Part shown: piece by piece, positions 16,921 to 23,727 of the stretch
Layout: every line of letters starts with the position of its first letter
Numbering within the stretch: the stretch's first letter is position 1
Assembly (NCBI GenBank): GCA_027364735.1
Contig: DAHXOT010000022.1
Span: 1 to 39,914 of the forward strand
Direction of reading: 5' to 3'
Source: Hydrotalea sp.
GTDB taxonomy: Bacteria; Bacteroidota; Bacteroidia; Chitinophagales; Chitinophagaceae
DNA: 39,914 bases
The notes under the pieces: generated by a model
Told to the model about the DNA's origin: nothing
Databases searched by the model: none
What the model saw: only the letters and a program-made list of their open reading frames with translations
Position numbers and translations under genes: made by a program

Positions 16921-17082
16921 TATTAAAATATCGTATTTATGTTAAGATGCGTTTATTCAATTAATCCATAAAGCATAATAAATTTTACCTTAAACCCAAT
17001 GTAAAAAATAAGCGCAGCACTACAAATTTCGATAATAATTATTGTGCATTAAATTTATTTACTTTGAATTAAAATTAAGGAA

Positions 17083-17853
17083 ATGAGTTTTGTAATAAGT
17101 GTTGTTGCAGTTGCTACCATGCGCAAAGAAGCTTCTCACAAAAGTGAAATGGTAAGTGAATTATTGTTAGGTGAATATGCTGAACTATTGGTAACAACAA
17201 AAGATTTTTGTAAGATAAAGTGTGTATACGATGGGTATGAAGGTTGGTGTCAGCGAGTTCAGTTAGCAGTTGTTGATGAAATTAAACCGGCTAATTTATA
17301 TTTAAGTAAAGCCATAAGTATAGCTAAAATAAATGGGAGAGATTGCAGAATAAGTTGCGGTACACCCATTTATGCAACCGATAGTATAGTAAGTTTTGGT
17401 AATCATTATCAAGTTCAGTTTCCTTCTAAATATGCTATTTCAAATAGCGAAATGGAATGGAATTCTTTTAATATAGAGTTCATTACGCATCAGTATATCA
17501 ATACACCTTATTTATGGGGAGGCAAATCTGTTTTTGGAATTGATTGCAGTGGATTTACTCAGCAGGTGTTTAAACTATTTAATATTCATTTGTTGCGTGA
17601 TGCTTATCAGCAAGCCGATATGGGCGAGGTTATTGGATTTTTGCAAGAGGTGCAATGTGGCGATTTAGCCTTTTTTGATAATGAAGAAGGCACTATTACA
17701 CATGTAGGTATTTTGCTCAGCATCAATACTATTATCCATGCCTCGGGTAAGGTACGGGTAGATAAAATTGATACTCTGGGAATTATTAACTCCGATACAG
17801 GTGAAAGAACCCATACGTTGCGATTAATAAAAAGAGTTGTAAAAAAAGTGTAG
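17083..17853 (+). CDS. NlpC/P60 (C40) peptidase with SH3-like domains, probably cytoplasmic
   Basis: The 256 residues begin with two SH3b-like modules (about 3-65 and 70-120), followed by an NlpC/P60 domain (about 125-250). The catalytic set is complete: Cys155 in GIDCSGF, His207 in THVGI and His219 in IHASG. The YLWGGKSVFGIDCSGF motif is typical of gamma-D-glutamyl-diamino-acid endopeptidases of the YkfC/dipeptidyl-peptidase VI kind, which trim recycled cell-wall peptides. No signal peptide is visible: the first SH3 strand starts at residue 3. That suits cytoplasmic murein-peptide recycling. An AAGGAA sequence just before the ATG is one of the few Shine-Dalgarno-like sites here. Its TAG abuts the stop of the next, convergent gene. 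Confidence 0.9.
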   Translation: MSFVISVVAVATMRKEASHKSEMVSELLLGEYAELLVTTKDFCKIKCVYDGYEGWCQRVQLAVVDEIKPANLYLSKAISIAKINGRDCRISCGTPIYATDSIVSFGNHYQVQFPSKYAISNSEMEWNSFNIEFITHQYINTPYLWGGKSVFGIDCSGFTQQVFKLFNIHLLRDAYQQADMGEVIGFLQEVQCGDLAFFDNEEGTITHVGILLSINTIIHASGKVRVDKIDTLGIINSDTGERTHTLRLIKRVVKKV

Positions 17854-18015
17854 CTATATTATATCCATAGCCTTGGCAAAGGAAGTTACTGTTCCGGGTA
17901 AAGCTAACCAAAAAAATTGACGAAACTGCGGCATACATAACATGCCAACTAAAATAGTAAGCCAAATAACAAAGTATATCCAATACTTCCCGGTTGATTT
18001 TTGTGCTTCTTCCAT
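17854..18015 (-). CDS. 53-residue single-helix membrane protein
   Basis: This short gene runs from ATG at 18015 to TAG at 17854-17856. The product starts MEEAQKSTGKYWIYFVIWL, has one membrane helix at about 11-29, then a CMPQFRQFFWLALPG segment and a weakly polar tail. I do not recognise a family. Its reality is supported by the ATG, the sensible charged-then-hydrophobic layout, its position 48 bases downstream of the TauE/SafE gene on the same strand, and an end exactly at the stop of the convergent peptidase gene. An overlapping 65-residue frame on the same strand (17786-17983) is less protein-like and runs into the peptidase gene. Confidence 0.65.
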   Translation of the reverse strand: MEEAQKSTGKYWIYFVIWLTILVGMLCMPQFRQFFWLALPGTVTSFAKAMDII

Positions 18016-18063
18016 TGTGTAATTTTTTGCAAATATAATAGCTATAATAATGTAACCAAACTG

Positions 18064-18501
18064 TTATGTTTTTATGGTATCCGATACAGTAGTTTTGGGT
18101 GAAGTTGCCGGAGTTGGTTTTTTAGCTGAATCGAAAAAAAACATTTTTATTCCTAAAACTAATAAAACAATTGCGAATAGTTTTTTTAAAGTTTTGTCAG
18201 GTAACGACAAGGCTATTTTGCTGCCAAAATAATTACCTATAATAAATGCAATGGATACAATAAAAACTACTCTTAAATCAATAGCACCATCTTTATAATA
18301 CTGAATAACGCCTAAAATACCTGCGGGCAACAATAAAATGCCTAAAGAAGTTCCCTGTGCTTCTTTTTGTGAGAAAGCCAAAAAGTAAACGAGTGCAGGT
18401 ACAATAATTACACCACCGCCAATACCAATTAATCCGCTTAAACCGCCGGAAAGTAATCCAATAATTATAAGAATTATTAGTGCAGCTATGGTAAAATTCA
18501 T
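18064..18501 (-). CDS. TauE/SafE (DUF81) half-size membrane permease
   Basis: TauE/SafE proteins export sulfite, sulfoacetate or related organic anions. This 145-residue protein holds one half-unit: about four helices with the family signature GLSGLIGIGGGVIIVPALVYF (about 20-40) and a second turn at LGILLLPAGILGVIQYY. Full-length members have two such halves, but short forms that probably act as dimers are common. The C-terminus is a Pro/Thr/Lys-rich tail. The frame opens at TTG 18510; the ATG at 18501 is preferred. It begins 10 bases after the ppa stop, within the crcB-ppa operon, so an anion-related role fits, but the substrate is unknown. Confidence 0.85.
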   Translation of the reverse strand: MNFTIAALIILIIIGLLSGGLSGLIGIGGGVIIVPALVYFLAFSQKEAQGTSLGILLLPAGILGVIQYYKDGAIDLRVVFIVSIAFIIGNYFGSKIALSLPDKTLKKLFAIVLLVLGIKMFFFDSAKKPTPATSPKTTVSDTIKT

Positions 18502-18511
18502 TCTTTTCAAA

Positions 18512-19093
18512 TTATTTCAGTTCAATAAAGTCAACTAATTTTTTATTCTGATTGCCAAAGTTATCCTTATACGATTGAATGGCTTCGTTAATTATTTGCA
18601 AAGCATTTACTTTATCGCCAAATTCTTCAACAACTACAGTTTTATTTTCTAATGCTTTATACTCTTCAAAAAAATGTCTTAATTCATTTAAAAAGTGTGC
18701 AGGTAATTCTTCTATATTATTGTGGTGGTTAACACTTGGGTCGGTAGCTGCTACGGCAATAATTTTATCATCAGCATCTCCACCATCAATCATTTGCATT
18801 ACGCCAATTACTTTAGCTTCCATTAAAGTTAATGGCACTACGGGTAAGGAGGTAAGAACTAAAATATCTAAAGGATCTTTATCGTGGCCATAGGTTTGAG
18901 GAATAAAACCATAATTAACCGGATAATAGAAGGAGGAATAAATTACCCTATCTAATTTTAATAATCCTGTTTTTTTATCTATTTCATATTTGCATCTGCT
19001 ACCTTGTGGAATTTCGATAATTGCATTTACTGTTCTTGGAGCATTTTGCCCATAACTTACCCCATGCCATGGATGTAATACTGTTGTTGTCAT
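18512..19093 (-). CDS. ppa: Family I inorganic pyrophosphatase
   Basis: The enzyme hydrolyses pyrophosphate to two phosphates in the cytoplasm and so drives biosynthetic reactions forward. The 193-residue protein has the family I signature [11 protein letters not shown] (about 67-77), the upstream YKIE-type region [11 protein letters not shown], and the metal-binding [11 protein letters not shown]. Family I enzymes need Mg2+ and are classically inhibited by fluoride. It sits 12 bases downstream of crcB, the fluoride channel gene, and just before the TauE/SafE gene on the same strand. The length is typical of the family. Confidence 0.95.
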   Translation of the reverse strand: MTTTVLHPWHGVSYGQNAPRTVNAIIEIPQGSRCKYEIDKKTGLLKLDRVIYSSFYYPVNYGFIPQTYGHDKDPLDILVLTSLPVVPLTLMEAKVIGVMQMIDGGDADDKIIAVAATDPSVNHHNNIEELPAHFLNELRHFFEEYKALENKTVVVEEFGDKVNALQIINEAIQSYKDNFGNQNKKLVDFIELK

Positions 19094-19105
19094 AAAATAT
19101 TAAAT

Positions 19106-19468
19106 TTATTTTGTTAACCAATAACCTACCACTGTTGCTGAAAGACCTAATAGAATACTTGCAGAAAGATATAAACCAAAAGCAACATATCTTTCATGTT
19201 CAAGTAAATTAATATTCTCCCACGAAAAGGATGAAAAGGTAGTAAATCCTCCACATATTCCTGTAGCTAAAAATAATCTCCATTCTCCTAAGCTATTATT
19301 TTTAGACACCCAACCCATTACTAAGCCTATAATAAAACATCCTATAACATTTACCGTAAAAGTAGCAAAAGGTAGATAATTATGTTTTATTATAATAGAA
19401 AACCAATATCTTAATACAGATCCTATTGTTCCTCCTGCTGCAACCAATATAAAATTTTTAACCATCAT
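19106..19468 (-). CDS. crcB: Fluoride ion channel CrcB/FluC
   Basis: CrcB exports fluoride as an antiparallel dimer in the inner membrane. The 120 residues give four helices with the family motifs GGTIGSVLRYW (about 12-22), TFTVNVIGCFIIG with the pore Asn (about 37-49), and GICGGFTTFSSFSWE with the Phe-box and central Na+ site (about 71-85). The start may be Met1 (19468) or Met2 (19465). Its ATG overlaps the stop of the upstream lipoprotein gene (ATGA). Pyrophosphatase follows 12 bases later. No fluoride-riboswitch-like sequence was seen upstream of the operon. Confidence 0.96.
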   Translation of the reverse strand: MMVKNFILVAAGGTIGSVLRYWFSIIIKHNYLPFATFTVNVIGCFIIGLVMGWVSKNNSLGEWRLFLATGICGGFTTFSSFSWENINLLEHERYVAFGLYLSASILLGLSATVVGYWLTK

Positions 19469-19866
19469 AAATTGCTATTAATTGTATATTTCAAATCTAC
19501 CATCCATTGATTGTTTTGATAAATAATTTTAATAGTATGTGGTTTATTATCAAACGAATTGCTGTAGGTAATTACTGTAATGTTTTGCGATAAGTCTGTA
19601 ACTTCTTTTATGTTTATTACAGCATTGTTATACTCTTTTTTTTCGGTTGATGATTTTTGTAAATACACTTTTTCAACCTGCTGTAAATAAGCAATATTTT
19701 GACTGTCAGGCAAAGTATAAAATGCTGCTTTTTTAAAATCGCCTTTTAAAGTAGCATCAATAAATTCTCGTCCGGCATCTAAAGCATTTTCGGCTTTCCG
19801 AAATTGCTGTGTGCCACTGTTGCAAGAAAGAATGATAAATAAAAAAAATATGGATAAGTACTTCAT
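19465..19866 (-). CDS. Small lipoprotein, first gene of the crcB-ppa operon
   Basis: The reading frame could start at ATG 19911, but the ATG at 19866 gives a proper lipoprotein signal: MKYLSIFFLFIILSC, with a lipobox ending in Cys15. The mature part, about 118 residues, starts with polar helical sequence (AENALDAGREFIDATLKGDFKKAAFYTLPD) and ends with beta strands (TIKIIYQNNQWMVDLKY). This resembles NTF2-like DUF4878 proteins. No enzyme motif is visible. It overlaps crcB by four bases and so is probably translated with it. A -7-like TATCTTTA lies at 19878-19885 on this strand, which also favours the 19866 start. Confidence 0.72.
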   Translation of the reverse strand: MKYLSIFFLFIILSCNSGTQQFRKAENALDAGREFIDATLKGDFKKAAFYTLPDSQNIAYLQQVEKVYLQKSSTEKKEYNNAVINIKEVTDLSQNITVITYSNSFDNKPHTIKIIYQNNQWMVDLKYTINSNL

Positions 19867-19971
19867 AAAAATAGGTATAAAGATAAGTGCTACAATTTTA
19901 TTTTGAAGCATACTTTATTTTTTATGTTGAAAGAACATAGCGTACTAAAAAATAGTAGGGGGTTAAAACAT

Positions 19972-20010
19972 TAAATAAAAATGCCGCAGTATATAGTATA
20001 GCGGCATTCT
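19972..20010 (-). terminator. Intrinsic terminator of the outer-membrane protein gene
   Basis: On the minus strand AATGCCGC pairs with GCGGCATT around a 13-base AT loop, followed by TTTTATTT. It lies 32 bases beyond the stop of the gene at 20042-22714 and separates it from the crcB-ppa operon. The rest of the gap to 19866 holds only the -7-like site and otherwise nothing I can name. Confidence 0.85.
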
Positions 20011-20041
20011 TTATTCACAATAAGAGCTCTGTTGTATTTTA

Positions 20042-22714
20042 TTATGGCATCATATCTACACTATTTCCGTTTTGGTCAAATTTTGTGTTTTTACGTTTGA
20101 AAAGTGATGTATCAAATTTGCCAAATCTGTAGCTAAAGGTTAAACGTAAAACTTGTGGATTGCTGATACGTTCAGTATTCTGATTAAATAATCCTGTTTG
20201 TTCCGAAAAAGTTCTTTGATATTCGGTTTTTAAAATATCGTTCATACTAAGTGTTAACGATCCGGTTCTTCCTTTTTTCCAATTCCAATCTTTTCTTATT
20301 GCCATATCTACACCATATTTAGGTAAAATATATCCTTGGGCTGTAGTTTGAACCTGATTAAATGGCCCACCACCACCACCGCCACCATTTTGGGGTAAAA
20401 CAGTTTTTGATTGGTAATAACCACTAATTTGAATGGAATAACTTTTAGGCAATTTAAAAGTGCTGTTTACTTTTCCAAACCAGCTTAATATTGAATTGGT
20501 TGCAATACTAATGTTGTGAGATGTATTGCTATTTACGCTTGAGGCATTAATTTTAGAGTTGAAAATATTTGCATTTAACATTAGTTCCCACCATTTAGTT
20601 ACTTGCATTTTATTGGTTAATTCAATACCGTACGAAATTCCGCTGTTGGCATTAATATAAGTTGAGTAGTAAACACTGTCATTTCCATTCGATAGTGCAT
20701 TTTTATCTCTATAAATGTATTGCGTAATTAAGTTGGTAGCATATTTAAAATAGGCAGTTGCCAAAAAATTAGAATTAGTTTTGTAATTGTTATTGTACGA
20801 TAATTCCATTGAGTTAGTAAATTCCGGATTTAAGCCTGCATTACCCTGCAAAACAATAATTGGATAATTGGAATAGTTAGGAAAAGGCATTAACTGAAAG
20901 AAGTTAGGCCTATTTACTCTTCGAGAATAGTTAATTTGTAAATCTTGTTTATCGGTTAATTTATACGTTAAAAATGCACTGGGAAATAAGCTAACAGGAT
21001 ATTTTACCGCAAATGTAGAAGAGTCGGTGCCCTTATTATTCAGTAATGTTCCGGTATAATTAGAACTTTCAACACGTAATCCTAATTGATAATTCCATTT
21101 GGTGCGTTTGGCACTGTAGTTAATATAGCCGGCATATACCTGATCGTTGTATTTATAATTATTACTAATAGCCGGAATTTCTACATAAGTACCTGTATAG
21201 GTATTGTATTTTAGTTGAGAGCTGTTGTTGCCAAAATCTCTAATTGCTGCTCTAACACCTGCTTCCAATTTTACTTTATCTGAAATAGGATTTTCATAAT
21301 CAGATTGTATTGTATAAAATTTATTATAACCTTGTGTATAGGTTTGCTGTAATAAAGGATTTTGTTTTTGTATGGTTGAATTAGGAAAGAAAGTATAAGT
21401 GCTGTTATCGGAAGAACTATGGTTATTACTTGTATTTAAGTTTACATCGGCAGTTAAATTTTCGCCACTCTTTGCAAAATTATGCTTGTAGCCAAATTGA
21501 ACACCTGTATTTTCAAAGGTTCTATCACTTCCGGTAGTACTTTGGTTGTTGGCTACGTTTGATAGATTAATTAAAGAATCGGTATTAAAGTTATTGGCAA
21601 AGTTAAAATGACCACGTACATAATTACCGGCAACGGTAAATGTATTTCTATTATCGGCTAAGAAATCTATCCCGGCTCTTAAAAATCTAAATTCTCCATT
21701 GTTATTTGAGCTGGTAACGGAATTAGCATTACTTGGCGGATTAAAGAAATTATTTTGATTAGTAGTTCCTTCCGATACAAATTTTCTTTGATTGTAGTTG
21801 CCATTAACAAATGCGTTTATTTTTCCTTCTCTTACACTAAAATCGCCGCCGCCATTTACTTTCCCCCACGAATCGGTACCAGCTCTTACTCCACCATTGT
21901 ATCCAAACTTTCTATTCTTTTTCAAAATAATATTAATAATACCTGCATTCCCTCCCGAAGCATCGTATTTGGCAGATGGATTGGTGATAATTTCTATTTT
22001 ATCAATAATGTCCGATGGTATTTGATCTAAGGTTAGCGTTGTTGGTCTGTCATCCACAAATATAATAGGGGCTGCATTTCTTAAAGTTACATTACCATCA
22101 ATATCAACATTAACCGATGGAATATTTTTCATTATTTCGGTAGCTGTTTGGCCGGTGCTTTCTAAATTTTTATCTACATTAAAAATTTTTCTATCAATGC
22201 CTAATTCAAATTGTTGTTTGGCAGATGCAGTAACAGTTACATTGCCTAAATCTGTAGCATCGGGTTCTAATTTAATATTGCCTAAATCTTTATCAACTTG
22301 ATCTAATATTTTTTGCATGCCCGATAATCCGTTTTGGGCGGTTGCTGCACCTGCTTGCGGAAATTTAATTCCAAAGTTTATTTGCTTCTCAATAGGTTTA
22401 TAACCTAAGCTAGAAATTTTTAATGTAAAGTTGCCAAATATGGGTAATCCTTCTAAGCTAAAATCTCCATGATTTTCTGTAATAACTGTATTTAAAATAG
22501 CTTGTTTTATTTTTTTGGTAGCAGTATCAAACTTATTTCCGGTTAGCTGAACGGTTACTGCGGCAATGCCTTTATTTGTTTTTGAATCGACAATTTTTCC
22601 GTAAAAATGACCAATATTCATATTCTGTTTGCCCATTTTGTTGCCTTGTGGAATTTGGGCATAACTATGTATAATTGCTATTGCGAGTAGTGTTGTTAAA
22701 AAAATGGTTTTCAT
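20042..22714 (-). CDS. TonB-receptor-like outer-membrane beta-barrel protein
   Basis: This 890-residue outer-membrane protein has a signal peptide (MKTIFLTTLLAIAIIHSYAQ), a CarboxypepD_reg-like domain (about 36-115, FYGKIVDSKTNKGIAAVTVQL), a plug-like domain (about 165-270, ending IEIITNPSAKYDASGGNAGIINIILKK) and a long beta-barrel (about 280-890) of the OMP_b-brl_3 type. The C-terminus reads RLTFSYRFGKFDTSLF rather than ending in Phe. Such proteins are related to TonB receptors but often lack a SusD partner, as here, so the cargo is unknown. A run of seven Gly (about 780) sits in a probable extracellular loop. It has its own terminator. Confidence 0.92.
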   Translation of the reverse strand: MKTIFLTTLLAIAIIHSYAQIPQGNKMGKQNMNIGHFYGKIVDSKTNKGIAAVTVQLTGNKFDTATKKIKQAILNTVITENHGDFSLEGLPIFGNFTLKISSLGYKPIEKQINFGIKFPQAGAATAQNGLSGMQKILDQVDKDLGNIKLEPDATDLGNVTVTASAKQQFELGIDRKIFNVDKNLESTGQTATEIMKNIPSVNVDIDGNVTLRNAAPIIFVDDRPTTLTLDQIPSDIIDKIEIITNPSAKYDASGGNAGIINIILKKNRKFGYNGGVRAGTDSWGKVNGGGDFSVREGKINAFVNGNYNQRKFVSEGTTNQNNFFNPPSNANSVTSSNNNGEFRFLRAGIDFLADNRNTFTVAGNYVRGHFNFANNFNTDSLINLSNVANNQSTTGSDRTFENTGVQFGYKHNFAKSGENLTADVNLNTSNNHSSSDNSTYTFFPNSTIQKQNPLLQQTYTQGYNKFYTIQSDYENPISDKVKLEAGVRAAIRDFGNNSSQLKYNTYTGTYVEIPAISNNYKYNDQVYAGYINYSAKRTKWNYQLGLRVESSNYTGTLLNNKGTDSSTFAVKYPVSLFPSAFLTYKLTDKQDLQINYSRRVNRPNFFQLMPFPNYSNYPIIVLQGNAGLNPEFTNSMELSYNNNYKTNSNFLATAYFKYATNLITQYIYRDKNALSNGNDSVYYSTYINANSGISYGIELTNKMQVTKWWELMLNANIFNSKINASSVNSNTSHNISIATNSILSWFGKVNSTFKLPKSYSIQISGYYQSKTVLPQNGGGGGGGPFNQVQTTAQGYILPKYGVDMAIRKDWNWKKGRTGSLTLSMNDILKTEYQRTFSEQTGLFNQNTERISNPQVLRLTFSYRFGKFDTSLFKRKNTKFDQNGNSVDMMP

Positions 22715-22856
22715 TATAAATTAAATTGTATTTGTAACTGCAAAGTTCTTATCAAGTAGTATAAAAGAAGATGTATTACTATACAAACGGCAAGATGTTA
22801 CTTTTAATGGGTAAAGTAGAAGTGGTTAGCAGATGGCTGTTTCGGTGAACAATTGA

Positions 22857-23459
22857 TTATAGCGGTAAATGTAAAAGCAATTCGAATAAACCAATCAGTA
22901 ATCCGCCAATTGCACCTGATAATTTGAAGAAAAGTATTTCGGTTTTAAATGATTTTTTTAAAGAAGATTCTATTGCAGAAAGGTTTATTGAATTTATTTT
23001 TTCTTCAATTAATGCAGCAATATTTAAAGAGGATTGCACATTGCTAAAGTATTGCTCAATAAGCTTTGGCAACATTTGTCCTATTTCTTCTACAAACACC
23101 TTTTTAATTTGAGCAATTGTTTTGTCGCCAATAAGCATACCTATCATTGGCATTTGCTCGGGTAATTTGTTGCGTAAAAAAAACTCTATTTCCGTTTCCA
23201 CAGCAGGCATTATTTTTTCTATGGCTGAAGGATTGGTAAATTGATGTTCAATTTGTTGAAAAGAAAAAAAGTTTTCTGCCAGCCATGCACTTAAATTTTT
23301 AGCTATAATTTGTTGCTTCTTATAAATTACTCCTTGCAACTTAATATGCAGTATTTGTATAGGCTTAACAGGATTAAAAATAACCCATAATAAAACTGAG
23401 TTGATTGCCCAACCCAGTATAAAACCAAATATAGGAATTGTGTAACTCCAAAAATTCAT
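22857..23459 (-). CDS. DUF445-family membrane protein
   Basis: This 200-residue protein has one N-terminal helix (FWSYTIPIFGFILGWAINSVLLWVIFNP) with the DUF445-type GWxxNxxxxxxxFxP motif. A long amphipathic alpha-helical region (about 45-175, with KKQQIIAKNLSAWLAENF) and a C-terminal helix (about 178-197) follow. DUF445 proteins (YjiN/YheB-like) are of unknown biochemical function and are predicted to lie at the inner membrane with a long helical domain. The gene follows tRNA-His on the same strand, after a terminator. The 140-base gap to the outer-membrane protein gene shows nothing I can name. Confidence 0.8.
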   Translation of the reverse strand: MNFWSYTIPIFGFILGWAINSVLLWVIFNPVKPIQILHIKLQGVIYKKQQIIAKNLSAWLAENFFSFQQIEHQFTNPSAIEKIMPAVETEIEFFLRNKLPEQMPMIGMLIGDKTIAQIKKVFVEEIGQMLPKLIEQYFSNVQSSLNIAALIEEKINSINLSAIESSLKKSFKTEILFFKLSGAIGGLLIGLFELLLHLPL

Positions 23460-23473
23460 GCTTGTGTATTAAA

Positions 23474-23506
23474 AGAAAACCCTTCCCGTGCGAGAAGGAT
23501 TTTTTG
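23474..23506 (-). terminator. Intrinsic terminator of tRNA-His
   Basis: On the minus strand AAATCCTTC pairs with GGAAGGGTTT (one T-G pair) around a 7-base loop and is followed by a T-rich run. It starts at the tRNA 3' end and ends about 15 bases before the DUF445 start codon. Confidence 0.8.
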
Positions 23507-23581
23507 GGAGAGTAATGGGGCTCGAACCCACGACCTATAGTGCCACAAACTATCGCTCTAACCAGCTGAGCTATACTCTCC
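23507..23581 (-). tRNA. tRNA-His (anticodon GTG)
   Basis: The minus strand folds into a full cloverleaf: acceptor GAGAGTA with TACTCTC, D arm GCTC/GAGC, anticodon stem ATAGT/ACTAT with loop TTGTGGC (anticodon GTG), and T arm GTGGG-TTCGAGC-CCCAT. Both histidine identity features are encoded: an extra G at -1 (complement at 23581) and discriminator C73 (23507). CCA is not encoded. Confidence 0.96.
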
Positions 23582-23710
23582 ATTTTGCGGGCTGCAAAAA
23601 TAAGGCAAAAGAGGTAATAGAAAAATTCAATTTTAATCATCAAAATAATCCTTTTATCAAAAACCTTTGTTAAGAGGCTGGTTATAATTATATTTCAATA
23701 TTAATTCTAT

Positions 23711-23718
23711 TACTTTTG
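23711..23718 (+). promoter_or_regulatory. Possible -7 element for the tail-specific protease
   Basis: TACTTTTG matches TAnnTTTG and ends 9 bases before the ATG at 23728. The in-frame TTG at 23716 is the end of this box, so it is unlikely to be the start codon. No -33 TTTG is seen 19-21 bases upstream. Confidence 0.4.
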
Positions 23719-23727
23719 AGCGTATCT

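Noticed and set aside
17786-17983. Minus-strand frame of 65 codons overlapping the end of the peptidase gene
   Set aside because: It overlaps the peptidase gene by about 68 bases in antisense. A different minus frame (17854-18015) starts with ATG, ends at the convergent stop and looks more like a real membrane protein.
19867-20041. Fluoride riboswitch upstream of the crcB-ppa operon
   Set aside because: I read this stretch on the minus strand for the conserved riboswitch core and saw nothing like it. It is AT-rich, with only a -7-like site and the neighbour's terminator.
20380-20400. Poly-Gly codon run as a phase-variable repeat in the outer-membrane protein gene
   Set aside because: It is a run of seven Gly codons with mixed third bases (CCA and CCG complements). 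A triplet-based run would change length without shifting the frame, so on/off switching is not expected.
23716-23727. Upstream TTG start for the tail-specific protease
   Set aside because: The TTG is the 3' end of a TACTTTTG promoter-like box. The ATG at 23728 is a better start.
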